Positions 8,590-19,682 of a DNA stretch of 64,000 bases are shown piece after piece. The DNA lies in contig NZ_CP010554.1 of the NCBI RefSeq assembly GCF_000934545.1, forward strand, positions 558,001 to 622,000. The letters are read 5' to 3'. The notes beneath the pieces were generated by a model. It had not been told where the DNA came from, searched no databases, and worked only from the letters and a program-made list of their open reading frames with translations. Source of the DNA: Rugosibacter aromaticivorans. GTDB taxonomy: Bacteria > Pseudomonadota > Gammaproteobacteria > Burkholderiales > Rhodocyclaceae. Each line of letters starts with the position of its first letter. The stretch's first letter is position 1. The position numbers and the translations under genes were made by a program.

Positions 8590-8934
8590 CTACGTCACGA
8601 TGCGCTCCGCCAACCGCGCTTCACGCGCATAGGCACTGATCGGCTTCGAGGCCGTGAAGTGCATATCCCGCTCGACCGGAAGGCCGAGACGGCCACGCAC
8701 CGATTGCAGCTCGGCCAGGCTCACATAGCCCAGCTCCGGGAAACCCTGCCCCAGGTCGCAGAGTCCGAAGGCATGGTCGTGGTCGTCCGGGTCGATTTCG
8801 GTGAGCAGCCAGGTCGCACCCGAGTCAGGGGTGAACAGCTTGACCACGGGCGGTGGGTCGAAGTCGTCGTTGTCGAGGGACTGCCGGCCGTTGGCCAGCA
8901 ATTGCGCGCGCTGTGTTTCGGTGATGAGGTTCAT
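8590..8934 (-). CDS. DUF2958 domain protein, copy 2
   Basis: A 114-residue DUF2958 protein and paralogue of the gene at 7926-8273. Both share VVKLFTxDxxAxWLLTE, the acidic DDxDxAFGLxDLGxGxPELG block and a final DxHFT segment, with other positions diverged. The start MNLITETQRAQLL at 8934 has an AAGGAG-like site (CAAGGAGTTGCG) upstream; the much longer in-frame extension is not supported. It has its own terminator, so it is transcribed separately from copy 1. Function unknown; the family is a constant part of this ICE backbone. Confidence 0.8.
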   Translation of the reverse strand: MNLITETQRAQLLANGRQSLDNDDFDPPPVVKLFTPDSGATWLLTEIDPDDHDHAFGLCDLGQGFPELGYVSLAELQSVRGRLGLPVERDMHFTASKPISAYAREARLAERIVT

Positions 8935-9643
8935 GATCGCAACTCCTTGAATGGACGCTCCCGATCGGAGCGCTGCGATCCGGGCGCACGCGCAAAGCGC
9001 GGCCGTCACACCCCCAACACGGGCGAAGCTGGCGCGGGCCAGGGGTTGACGGGCGTGCGGCGTGCGCCAAGCTGCGCTGCCTGTCCGGTCGGTGATGCGG
9101 CCATGCGCTACAGGAGTGGCGTCGTCATGAAGCACCAGAACGCTGCGGTGAACAGCGGTCGGCGTCAGACCAAGTTCGATGGCGTATGAGGTCTTGCATG
9201 CCGATCAGGCGCAGCCTGTTCGGCGAATTGCGAGGGGTGCCAAGCATGGCGCGGCGGGGATGGGCGTCGAGCCGATCCCTGGAGGGCAAGCGTAGCGCGC
9301 AGGCGTCAGTGATGGAAGCCGAAGGGGCGAGACGCCACCGGTGGCTCGATGCGCAGCACGACAGCGCGACCCGGCATCGCCGAGGACGCACGAATGCCTT
9401 CAATGTTGATGCACAAGGATTCGTAGAACCCGGAATGTGTCGTTGTCCAAATCCACGAACACGCAGAACCGTTTTCACTCATCTCCGTGAAACTACAAAA
9501 CCGCAAATCCGTAGAAGCGGCTTTGCGCCCAAGCACGGATACGGATGCACGGCTCCACGGGATTCCGTACTCCGCCAATCAGCGATTCAGTGCATGAAAT
9601 GAGGCAGCCTGGGATGCGAAGCGCGGGCCACTGATGGTGAACG
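8935..9643. other. 710-base non-coding stretch with dispersed ICE repeat
   Basis: No protein gene is convincing here; frames on both strands are GC-driven and match no family. The stretch carries copy 1 of a dispersed repeat (9199-9400, listed separately) upstream of DUF2958 copy 2. Confidence 0.45.
9199..9400. repeat. dispersed ICE intergenic repeat, copy 1
   Basis: The block starts with CCGATCAGGCGCAGCCTGTT and runs through a GGCAAGCGTAGCGCGCAGG core to ACGACAGCGCGACCCGGC. The first 105 bases recur at 12281-12380, and the core plus the following 100 bases recur in diverged form at 10664-10810. It is non-coding, GC-rich and confined to gaps between ICE accessory genes. Confidence 0.6.
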
Positions 9644-9673
9644 CAAAAACGCCCCGCCGCACAGGCGGGGCGC
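9644..9673 (-). terminator. Rho-independent terminator after DUF736 gene
   Basis: Stem CGCCCCGCC with GGCGGGGCG at 9650-9672 and loop GCACA, followed on the minus strand by TTTTTGCG. It lies 13 bases past the DUF736 stop. A second copy of almost the same hairpin, inverted, stands at 10519-10548. Confidence 0.8.
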
Positions 9674-9685
9674 CGAGGGCGACGA

Positions 9686-9991
9686 TCAGTCGCCCTTGCT
9701 GCGCGACCAGATCAGGTTGTGCGCGCCGTCCTCGCCTTCGACCAGGCGGGCATAGATGGTCGCCGGGAACGACGGGTCATCCAGGGTTGCCGACAGGTAG
9801 GGCCGTTCCGCCTTGCTGATTTTCTTCCACGCCGCGCCGATCTCGAAGTTGCCGGCGACGATGCGGTAGTCCGGAGCGTTGTCGCTCTCCTTGGTGTTGG
9901 GAACGAATTTGACCTTGACGTTGAGCGTCAGGGTGCGAACCGTGCCGGTGAAGCTGTCGTTCTGTGCGGTGAAGATGCCGATGTTTGCCAT
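9686..9991 (-). CDS. DUF736 family protein
   Basis: A 101-residue DUF736 protein, recognisable from MANIGIFTAQNDSFTGTVRTLTLNVKVKFVPN at the start and DYRIVAGNFEIGAAWKK in the middle. It is small, soluble and beta-rich, found on plasmids and ICEs of proteobacteria, usually next to DUF932, DUF2958 and RadC genes as here. No enzyme motif; a role in mobile-element maintenance is only assumed. The start has an AAGGAAC site 6-8 bases upstream. It is monocistronic, with a strong terminator. Confidence 0.85.
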   Translation of the reverse strand: MANIGIFTAQNDSFTGTVRTLTLNVKVKFVPNTKESDNAPDYRIVAGNFEIGAAWKKISKAERPYLSATLDDPSFPATIYARLVEGEDGAHNLIWSRSKGD

Positions 9992-10518
9992 GATGTAGTT
10001 CCTTTCGGTGAATCAAGGTCGCGCCCATCGCGGCCTTGTCGGTGATCCAAAGGGCGAGGTACGGGCGGGCTGCACCGCAAAGCGGCCGCAACAGCGTGGA
10101 GGACCGGGAGGCGCGGCGATTTTGTTGCGCGAGGAAGGCACGCAGTGCCGGGGAAAATCGTTGTGCCGGACGGTTGCAGCCATGAAGCCCGAGGCGCAGC
10201 CGGTGCCTCGCCAGGATTCACGACAAGCCAAGGCCGCCGTTGGGTGCGACCCCCACCGGAAGGCAGCATGGCTCCGGCATCTCCGCACAGGTGCTGCGCC
10301 GGTAGGCACCCCATCGCAGGCAAGGTCGGTTCCGAATCACCCAGGATGAACGCTCCTCGCGCATTGGCGCGGGCTTGTTGGATTGCGGCGTGGATGGCTC
10401 TGGGCATGGTGGACGGCCTGTCGGTGAGCCGCCGTCGTTCCTGGCGACCTGTCCGTTAGTGTCGGGGGACAGCACGCCATTGCACAACCGGGTGCAGCAA
10501 AGTCTGTCGCACTCCGGC

Positions 10519-10548
10519 GTCCCGCCTGTGCGGCGGGGCGCGTTTTTT
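10519..10548 (+). terminator. hairpin terminator, plus strand
   Basis: CCCGCC-TGTG-CGGCGGG stem-loop followed by GCGCGTTTTTTGG. It is nearly the same hairpin as the DUF736 terminator but inverted, and no gene is recognised just upstream on the plus strand, so it may be a leftover of rearrangement. Confidence 0.5.
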
Positions 10549-10663
10549 GGGATCGGAGGGCGCAGCCCTCTGCATGTGAAAACGCGTGCGTCGCACTGAC
10601 CGAAGAGAAAAGCCCCGCCCCGAAGGTCGGGGCTTCATGCTCACGCCATCGCGTGCATGGGCT

Positions 10664-10860
10664 TCACGACCCCTGGAGAGCAAGCGCAGCGCGCAGGCGT
10701 CAGCCGAACCACAGGGAGGGAACGATGGAAGCCCGCAAGGGGCGAGACGGCAAAACCGGCTCGATGCCAGGCACGACAGCGCGGCCCGGCGAGGCCGGGA
10801 GACGCCGAGAAAATTTGTACTGGATCTGCGGATTGCCCAACCCAAGGCATGGTGTACTCG
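10664..10860. repeat. dispersed ICE intergenic repeat, copy 2 (partial, diverged)
   Basis: Shares CCCTGGAG, GCAAGCGCAGCGCGCAGG and GCGTCAG, then GATGGAAGCC...GGGGCGAGACG...CTCGATGC...GCACGACAGCGCG, with copy 1 at 9199-9400 in the same order and orientation. It lacks the first 70 bases of copy 1. Confidence 0.55.
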
Positions 10861-11006
10861 TTGGACAGACGAACAAAGACAGGGATGACGAAAGTCATGC
10901 CGCCATTGGGCAGTCGCTACCCGACTGCCGCCGCGCCGCCCAGCTTTATCAGTCTAGGCGGCGCGGCGGCGTTGCATGGCCACCCGCTGCTGCATTGCCT
11001 TGAAAT

Positions 11007-11025
11007 GAGGGGGCAAAGCCCCCTC
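11007..11025 (-). terminator. short GC hairpin after DUF932 gene
   Basis: GAGGGGGC-AAA-GCCCCCTC perfect 8-bp stem, 5 bases after the DUF932 stop. The same hairpin sequence ends the radC gene at 12406-12427. The T tract is weak here, so termination may be partial. Confidence 0.5.
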
Positions 11026-11030
11026 GCATG

Positions 11031-11858
11031 TCAGCCTTTGAGCCGCTTCATCTCTTCGGCCAGTATCCACAGCGCACGGTTGATCTTGACGTTCTGGTCA
11101 ATGCCTTGGATAGCGCGGGTGCGGTTCCTACGTCCGTTGGCCGTGCGTGCAGACAACCCACCTTGAACCAGATTTTCCTGCACGCGGTTGAACGTGCTCC
11201 ACAGGTCGGGCCGGTCGTCATCCCGGCGTCGAGGCTGCAGCAATTGCGTTTCCGTGATGGGCGCAGGCTTGACCGGGTCATCGTATTTCAGCGACAACGC
11301 GGCGCGGGCAAATACCTCTGATTCGCTGTGGTCCAGCGTGATGGCGCGCAACCCTTCCTGACGTTCGCGTACCAGCTCGAACCCATCCAGCACATCGTAG
11401 GCACCTTCGATCACCTGGCCGATCACGTCGCCCTTGTGAGGGATGCGCAGGTCGGCCACGGTGTCGCCGCACACCAGCCCATTGCTGCAAACGAAACGGA
11501 ACATTCCCGCCAGCATCTGATAGCTGCTGGTGCCGTCGTGCGAGTTCAGCAGAATGATTTCGTTGGCCTCTGCGCCGTTAATTTGTTTGGTGTGGCGTAG
11601 CCGCAGCATGTGCTTGGTGTGTTCGCGCTTGCCGGTATCGCGTACGCGCGTCTGGCAAACCATGAACGGCTGGAAGCCTTCCTTGCGCAGGGCACCCAAT
11701 ACCTCACCGGTCGAAATATAGGTATAGCGGTCGGATCGGCTCTGGTGCTTCTCTTCCGCAAAGATGGATGGAGCTACGCTGCGAATCTGGTCATCCGACA
11801 GCGGATGGTCGGCGCGCAAGATGGGGGAAGCATGTCCGAAACGGGAACTGAGTTGCAT
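11031..11858 (-). CDS. DUF932 family protein (plasmid/phage-related)
   Basis: A 275-residue DUF932 protein. The conserved parts are HPLSDDQIRSVAPSIFAEEKH (residues about 18-38), a central MLAGMFRFVCSNGLVCGD and the C-terminal helical part ending AEEMKRLKG. The family is widespread on plasmids, phages and ICEs; its biochemical role is unknown. The start MQLSSRFGH at 11858 has an AGGAGAAAT ribosome-binding site; an upstream in-frame extension of 59 codons is rejected. It lies between DUF736 and RadC genes, the usual order in Tn4371-like elements. Confidence 0.85.
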   Translation of the reverse strand: MQLSSRFGHASPILRADHPLSDDQIRSVAPSIFAEEKHQSRSDRYTYISTGEVLGALRKEGFQPFMVCQTRVRDTGKREHTKHMLRLRHTKQINGAEANEIILLNSHDGTSSYQMLAGMFRFVCSNGLVCGDTVADLRIPHKGDVIGQVIEGAYDVLDGFELVRERQEGLRAITLDHSESEVFARAALSLKYDDPVKPAPITETQLLQPRRRDDDRPDLWSTFNRVQENLVQGGLSARTANGRRNRTRAIQGIDQNVKINRALWILAEEMKRLKG

Positions 11859-12400
11859 GGTATTTCTCCTGTGGTTGCAAGCTGTGGTTTCAAAGTCGAC
11901 CGGATTCCAAGATTCGGAGCCCGGTGTTGGCTTTGGTTGGTTCGGCGCAGAGACCTGGGTCGGTCCCTGTTTACCGCCGTCTTTCCTTAGTTCATCGCCC
12001 GCGAAAAACCGGGCCAGCGAGGGACTAGCCGTCAAGGAAGAAGCGCAGGGTTGGTGCGGCCCGCAGCACAGCGAGGACTCGGCCTTGCGCGCCTTGACGG
12101 CCAGGCACTGCGGGCTACGGTCGCGGGAGAAAGCGATGAACTTGGGGAAAGACGAACAGCGGCCGATGGGCCAGGCGATGCGCTAAAACCGACGCCGCGC
12201 GGCAAGCGCCCCTGCGTGCCGCAAGCACGCCTGGCTGGAGGTAAGCAAAGCGCGTAGCGCGAAAACTGCACTATGTGCTGGCCGATCAGGCGCAGCCTGT
12301 TCGGCGGTCCTGTGGGGCGCCAAGCCTGCGCGGCGGGGTGGGCATCAGCCGACCCCTGGAGGCAAGCGCAGCGCGCAGCTTTTCCTCGACGCCAAGGACG
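11859..12400. other. 540-base non-coding stretch upstream of DUF932
   Basis: No gene recognised. It holds the leader of the DUF932 gene and, at 12281-12380, a close copy of the dispersed ICE repeat. Confidence 0.45.
12281..12382. repeat. dispersed ICE intergenic repeat, copy 3
   Basis: About 100 bases closely matching 9199-9303: it begins CCGATCAGGCGCAGCCTGTT and passes through GCGCGGCGGGG to CTGGAGGCAAGCGCAGCGCG. Same orientation as copies 1 and 2. It sits just downstream of radC and upstream of DUF932. Confidence 0.6.
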
Positions 12401-12427
12401 CAGCAAAAAGGGGGGCAAAGCCCCCTC
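12401..12427 (-). terminator. Rho-independent terminator after radC
   Basis: GAGGGGGC-TTT-GCCCCC stem on the minus strand followed by CTTTTTGC. It lies directly after the radC stop codon. Confidence 0.75.
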
Positions 12428-12430
12428 GGA

Positions 12431-12937
12431 CTACAACAGCCCGCGTTCGGCAAAACTCAGGATGGCGCCACCGGCGACGATCAGGTGATCCAGCACCCGC
12501 ACATCCACCAGCGCCAGTGCCGACTTCAGCGTCTGCGTCAGCATCTCGTCGGCGCGCGAGGGCTCGGCTGCACCCGATGGGTGATTATGCACCAGCAGCA
12601 GCGCAGCGCTGTTCCTGGCCAACGCTTCCTTGACCACCTCGCGCGGGTACACCGATGTTTGGCTCACCGTGCCACGGAACATCTCGACGTAGTCGATGAC
12701 CCGGTTCTGTGCGTCCAGATGGATGACAGCGAACACCTCGTGCTCCAGCGCTCCAAGCTTGACCCGCAGGAAGTCGCGTACCACCTGCGGCGAGGTCAGG
12801 GCTTCGCAGTCGCGCATCTGTCCTGCGAGCACACGCCGCGCCGCCTGCAACACCTCGTCGGCATTGGCCGGACGGTAGTCGCCCGCAACATCGCGAACGA
12901 GAAGGGAAGAATCGAGAGAATGAGTAAGTTGCGACAT
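12431..12937 (-). CDS. radC: RadC/JAB-domain protein of ICE
   Basis: A 168-residue RadC-family protein with the JAB1/MPN-like metal motif: E near residue 87 (EVFAVIHLD), then [14 protein letters not shown] near residues 117-130 (H-x-H-x7-D). Short RadC proteins lacking the N-terminal UPF0758 HhH part are typical of plasmids and ICEs; the role once assigned in DNA repair is doubtful and their substrate is unknown. The start MSQLTHSLD at 12937 is chosen since the upstream extension has no family resemblance. Its own terminator follows. Confidence 0.85.
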   Translation of the reverse strand: MSQLTHSLDSSLLVRDVAGDYRPANADEVLQAARRVLAGQMRDCEALTSPQVVRDFLRVKLGALEHEVFAVIHLDAQNRVIDYVEMFRGTVSQTSVYPREVVKEALARNSAALLLVHNHPSGAAEPSRADEMLTQTLKSALALVDVRVLDHLIVAGGAILSFAERGLL

Positions 12938-13388
12938 GATCGTGCTCCAGTCCGAATCGGGCGGAATTGCCCGGAACCGGAGGAACACGCCGCAGCGCAG
13001 CAGTCAGGGGTCGCAGACGGCCGTATGGACGCCAGCGTGCAAAGCACGCGTAGCCCTTGACGGCGAGAACGACGTGGTACGTTGAAGGGAACAGCAAGGC
13101 CGCCCCCACACACTCCACTGCCTCTTGGGCAAGCGGAGCGCGCAGGCCCGGTGGGCCGGAGGCGTCAGGTATCAAAGCCGCATGGCCGCGACTCGGCACG
13201 AGGCGTGGGGCAACGCCCGCGAGCCCGACGGCACCATGTGCCGGGACGCCATTTTGCCTTGGATGTTTTATCCGAAGTAACACCACATTTTTCGGACAAA
13301 CGAAGTGCAGTTAGCACCCGTCGGGGTATCGATTTGTATAGCCCGGAATATAGCCTCCCCAAGCATCCCAACTTATACGCAAAAACCT
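12938..13388. other. 450-base non-coding stretch between radC and abiEi
   Basis: Divergent promoter region of radC and the AbiE antitoxin gene. No gene recognised. A short remnant of the dispersed repeat core (CAAGCGGAGCGCGCAGG, about 13129-13145) is present. Confidence 0.4.
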
Positions 13389-13416
13389 TGTATTTTTGTC
13401 GGTTTTTGCATATGAT
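13389..13416 (+). promoter_or_regulatory. possible abiEi promoter
   Basis: TTGTAT at 13389-13394 and TATGAT at 13411-13416 are spaced by 16 bases, close to sigma-70 -35/-10 elements. The -10 ends only six bases before the ATG at 13423, which would give an almost leaderless message. Judged by eye only. Confidence 0.35.
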
Positions 13417-13422
13417 CCGGGA

Positions 13423-14241
13423 ATGACATCCCTTGACCAATTCGTTGATAATCGACTTCTCCATGGTCGTGCGCACTTCAACCGCGACGAGGCGCTGGCT
13501 GCGGTCAACCTGAATCCTGATGGCCTGACCGCCGCGATCACCCGGCTGGTGAAAAAACAGCGGCTGGCCAACCCTCGCCATGGCTTCTATTTGATCCTGC
13601 GTCCCGAGGACCAGATGACCGGCGCTCCCGACCCCGTGCGTTGGATCGATCCCTTGATGAAGTACCAGGGTCTCGACTATCGTATCTCGCTACTGCGTGC
13701 TGCGGCCTTCCACGGTTCATCGCACCAGGCTGCCATGGTCTTTCAGGTGGTTGTGCCCAAGCAGTTGCGGGACTTCGAGATCGGACGCCACCGCCTCCAG
13801 TTTCTCTACCAGACATCCAAGGCCTTCGCAAAGCTCAATCAACCCGATTGGCTCGACCGGATAAAGAGTGATGCCGGTTTTGCCCAAGTGGCCGGCGTCG
13901 AGCTGACGTTGCTGGATTGCGCACGCTACTTCCACAAGGCCGCCGGTATCAATGGGGTTGCGCAGATCGCCAAGGACATTGGAGCCAAGGCCGAGCCGCG
14001 TGCGCTCGCCAAAGCGGCCGCTGCCTATGAAAACTCGTCCGTGCGGCGGCTGGGCTACCTGCTCGAACGGGCAGGGCACACGCGCCAAGCCAACGCGCTG
14101 GAACCCTTCGTCAAGAAGGCCAAGACAGCTGTGCCGCTGGATCCTTCCGTCAAGCCCCTCATTGAATCCCTATCCGAGCTTCACGAGAAAAATGCCCGGT
14201 GGAAGCTTGTGATCAATGAACCCGTGGAGATCGACTTTTGA
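13423..14241 (+). CDS. abiEi: AbiEi-type antitoxin/transcriptional regulator (type IV toxin-antitoxin)
   Basis: A 272-residue protein of the AbiEi family. A winged-helix N-terminus (residues about 1-60: LDQFVDNRLLHGRAHFNRDEAL, then ITRLVKKQRLANPRHGFYLIL) is followed by the antitoxin C-terminal domain. AbiEi represses its operon and counteracts the nucleotidyltransferase toxin AbiEii. The start ATG 13423 is preferred to an in-frame TTG nine codons upstream. The toxin gene begins with an overlapping TTG at 14238 but is cut after about 14 codons by an IS21-type element, so the antitoxin is orphaned here. It is transcribed opposite to the ICE backbone genes. Confidence 0.75.
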   Translation: MTSLDQFVDNRLLHGRAHFNRDEALAAVNLNPDGLTAAITRLVKKQRLANPRHGFYLILRPEDQMTGAPDPVRWIDPLMKYQGLDYRISLLRAAAFHGSSHQAAMVFQVVVPKQLRDFEIGRHRLQFLYQTSKAFAKLNQPDWLDRIKSDAGFAQVAGVELTLLDCARYFHKAAGINGVAQIAKDIGAKAEPRALAKAAAAYENSSVRRLGYLLERAGHTRQANALEPFVKKAKTAVPLDPSVKPLIESLSELHEKNARWKLVINEPVEIDF

Positions 14242-14280
14242 TTCCGAGTTCCTACATCCAGGCCTGGAGTGCGACAGCCC
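14238..14280 (+). pseudogene. abiEii: first codons of AbiEii toxin, truncated by IS insertion
   Basis: A TTG overlapping the antitoxin stop opens a frame reading IPSSYIQAWSATA, which matches the usual N-terminus of AbiEii nucleotidyltransferase toxins (IPxxYIxxW). After 14280 the sequence becomes the TGTCA end of an IS21-family element and the frame ends. The rest of the toxin gene is not seen on the far side of the IS region, so it is lost, not merely interrupted. Confidence 0.6.
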
Positions 14281-14428
14281 TGTCAATGCCGATTGAAAAC
14301 TGACACACCTTTCTGGATGTTGCCGATCTAAAACTGATACACCCCCGTTGCAGCAATCTTGCGATGGTGGGGCATCCTTCCGGTTGGGCCTACGGCCCGC
14401 CCTCCACGATGCCCCACCATCGCGGTGT

Positions 14429-17078
<2,650 letters not shown>

Positions 17079-17165
17079 CGGCGCCTCAAATCCGCCGATC
17101 TTCCCTCAACTCGGTGTATCAACTTTCAATCGCTGCCCTGTATCAATTTACATCCGCTGCTGACA

Positions 17166-18180
17166 CGTCCTGCCGCTTCGGCTTTGAGCAGATGCTCCAG
17201 GAAATCGCTGTAAGGCGTTTCGTGCTGGACGGCATCTTGTGTGGCCGCCGGATAGGTCTGCGCGATGAACGGTAGATTGAGGTTCTCACACAGCGTCAGC
17301 ATGCGTTCGTGTTGGAGATTCATGCGGCCCCCCCCGACTTCGTGACGACACTGCTCAAGCAATCGCTCGTAGACCGCGAGCGGATGTTGCGGCGGTGTCG
17401 CCAGCGCCAAGTGTTCAATGAGGATGACAGACCGTTCGACGACTGTGGCAATCCCCGTGTTCTGAGGCCGCGCGGCAGCGATGTCACCGCGCCAAGGCGT
17501 GGGCAGCGTTTGCAGACATTCCTCGGACAGGCGATCCACTGGACGCGCTTGCGTGGTCCCATGAATGCGTTGATTGGCGACCTCGGCAAGCCAGCGTCGG
17601 ACTTCGCTGTTGGCGGTGACTACATCCAGACTCACGCCAGCCTGCGCCAGTTGCGCCACCAAGGGAACATAAAACGAGCGGCGCAGATAACCGTTAAAAC
17701 GCTCGACCTTGCCTTTCGTCTTGGCACGATACGGACGGCACAGCTTGATCACGAAACCACAGTGCCGCGCGTAGTCAAGAAACCCCGCGTGAAAGCGGTG
17801 CTCGCCTTGCCCCGACGCATCGCGTTCCAACACCACGGTCTTCATGTTGTCATACAGCACGCGCTGGCAAATACCCCCAAAGGCGACGAAGGCGTCCTCA
17901 TGGCAACGGATGAGCGTCTCTACTTTCATATCGGTGACGAACCCAACGAAGCTTGCGCGACTAAAGCCCAAGGTCGCGCAGAACGCATACAGCGGATTCC
18001 TGCCTTTGCGAAACTCCACCCAATCGACTTGCATTTGCTCGCCCGGCGCGGTTTCAAATCGCACGATAGGATCGACTGGCAAACTCGGCCTCAGCCCTCG
18101 CATAAACGCGCGCAGCTGACTCCCCTTGCCACTGTAGCCCAGCGCCGCGATCTCGCGCATGAGCACGCTCGCCGGTATCC
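17166..18180 (-). pseudogene. istA: istA of IS21 element A, N-terminally truncated and fused in frame to the start of istB
   Basis: The readable frame covers the DDE core (QMQVDWVEF, LYDNMKTVV, KVERFNGYLRRSF) but lacks the N-terminal HTH region of about 90 residues. At its C-terminus it runs without stop into [17 protein letters not shown], the start of istB. The junction contains a run of eight C at 17328-17335 (G8 in the message), so a slip in this run probably destroyed the normal istA stop and istB overlap. After about 57 istB codons the frame meets element B. Confidence 0.75.
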
Positions 18181-18282
18181 AGCCAGGACGTCAGCAAGCC
18201 CTCTTACCACCAATTCCTCCAGCCAAAACTCCCTCGTCAGCAGCCTGAGCGAATTCCAATCGCGGAATTTGGGATTTAATCT

Positions 18283-18344
18283 ATCGATTAAATAAGTAAA
18301 TTGTAGAAATATAATTTGTTTTACAATTAATTGTTCCTTGCTTA
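18283..18344 (+). promoter_or_regulatory. 62-bp regulatory box, copy upstream of the yeiH-like gene
   Basis: A very AT-rich box reading from ATCGATTAAATAAGTA through AGAAATATAATTTGTTTTAC to TTGTTCCTTGCTTA. It matches 57 of 62 positions with the complement of 33559-33620, and in both places it points toward the first gene of an operon. It contains a dyad TTGTA-N16-TACAA, which would suit a LysR-type dimer. A plausible promoter follows: TTGCTT at 18338-18343 and TATTAC about 16 bases later. Confidence 0.6.
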
Positions 18345-18462
18345 AAGTTATTCCAAATCTATTACTTGAAAAACATGGAATCTCTACCCTTCCTGCCATC
18401 TCAGCAAAAATGCCCCAACAAGCCATGTATGTTCTCCATGTATGTTCTGTGAGAGCCTCCTG

Positions 18463-19527
18463 ATGGCCGCTATAGGGCAATATTTCCCTGGCCTTGCACT
18501 GTCCGGCAGTCTTGCTGCACTATCCATCGAACTTGGCAAACTGAATTGGTTGCAGGCCAACGGGATCAGCGTGCTGACGTTGGCCATCCTGCTTGGTATG
18601 GTAGTGGGCAACACGGTGTTTCCGCGGATCGCCATGGCAAGTGCAGCGGGCGTGACGTTTTCTCAACAAAATCTGCTGCGACTCGGCATCGTCCTGTATG
18701 GCTTTCGTTTGACTTTTCAGGATATTGCATATGTCGGCATCAGCGGGGTGGTGATCGATGCGATGGTTTTAAGCAGTACCTTCGCCATGGCATGGCTGCT
18801 CGGCACCAAGGTATTCAAGCTCGATCAAAAAACCATATTGCTGATTGGTGTTGGCAGCTCCATTTGTGGAGCCGCTGCGGTAATGGCAACCCAGTCAGTT
18901 GTTCGTGCCCGAACCGAACAAGCAACCGTGGCTGTATCAACAGTCATCGTTTTTGGAACTCTTGCCTTATTCTTATACCCGGCAATGTATTACATTAACG
19001 AACAATGGCAATTGTTATCTCTCTCGCCAATTGTATCAGGAATATATATCGGCGCCACAGTGCATGAAGTGGCACAAGTGGCAGCTGCCGCATCTTCGAT
19101 AAGTGCAGAGATAACTAATACAGCGGTTATCACAAAAATGATACGCGTGATGATGTTGGGGCCGTTCCTATTGATCTTGTCAGTTTATTTGTCCCGGAGA
19201 CAATCACGCGAAACTATCAATATGACCAGTAGATATGATACTCACAAAACAAATGGCCGTATTACCATTCCATGGTTCGCGTTAGGTTTCTCTGTAGTTA
19301 TCGCTTTGAATTCGCTTGCCATTTTGCCTGGTGCAATCGTGTCAGGTATTACTGAGATCGATACGTTTCTATTGGCAATGGCAATGGTTGCCCTAGGTCT
19401 GTCGAGTCACATTTCGACAATTCGCCGCGCCGGAGTTATGCCATTCTTATTTGCCGCATCGCTATTTGTCTGGTTAATTTTTGGTGGCCTTGCAGTAACT
19501 ATAGGTGTGACGACATGGCTTGGCTGA
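18463..19527 (+). CDS. yeiH: YeiH/PSE-family putative sulfate (sulfite) exporter
   Basis: A 354-residue inner-membrane protein with about ten hydrophobic segments, of the UPF0324/YeiH family (putative sulfate exporters). Family features are FPGLALSGSLAAL at the start, ISVLTLAILLGMVVGN, RLGIVLYGFRLT, SSICGAAAVMA near residues 132-142 and GATVHEVAQVAAA near 190-202. In taurine- and sulfonate-degrading bacteria related proteins export sulfite or sulfate. The start at 18463 has GAGAG upstream; an in-frame ATG exists seven codons earlier. It is the first gene of the plus-strand arm and directly follows the 62-bp box. Base composition is clearly richer in A+T than the ICE backbone. Substrate is inferred from family. 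Confidence 0.8.
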   Translation: MAAIGQYFPGLALSGSLAALSIELGKLNWLQANGISVLTLAILLGMVVGNTVFPRIAMASAAGVTFSQQNLLRLGIVLYGFRLTFQDIAYVGISGVVIDAMVLSSTFAMAWLLGTKVFKLDQKTILLIGVGSSICGAAAVMATQSVVRARTEQATVAVSTVIVFGTLALFLYPAMYYINEQWQLLSLSPIVSGIYIGATVHEVAQVAAAASSISAEITNTAVITKMIRVMMLGPFLLILSVYLSRRQSRETINMTSRYDTHKTNGRITIPWFALGFSVVIALNSLAILPGAIVSGITEIDTFLLAMAMVALGLSSHISTIRRAGVMPFLFAASLFVWLIFGGLAVTIGVTTWLG

Positions 19528-19682
19528 TCTTTTCTTAAACAAATCTTGGCTGGATAAGTGTATTGTGATATCGTAAATTAGTATTTTTCGAGTGTCAAAA
19601 AGGAGGAAACATAAACGAAAACCGGACAGATCACGAATCCGCAACACTTCAAAGTACATCATAAAAAAGAGGAGGATGAAAT

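Larger units (their letters stand above)
9992..11006. other. 1-kb non-coding stretch between DUF736 and DUF932
   Basis: No real gene recognised. It contains a plus-strand hairpin terminator (10519-10548), a second palindrome AAGCCCCG/CGGGGCTT at about 10612-10635 and a diverged copy of the dispersed ICE repeat (10664-10860). Frames of 80-160 codons exist but contradict each other on opposite strands and look like GC-driven artefacts. Confidence 0.45.

Noticed and set aside
10375-11166. Overlapping frames in the gap between DUF736 and DUF932
   Set aside because: Frames on both strands contradict each other and cover repeat modules and terminator hairpins, so I treat the region as non-coding.
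18091-18480. Minus-strand frame of 129 codons upstream of the yeiH-like gene
   Set aside because: It runs across the truncated istA in a wrong frame and over the regulatory box; it has no ribosome-binding site or family resemblance.
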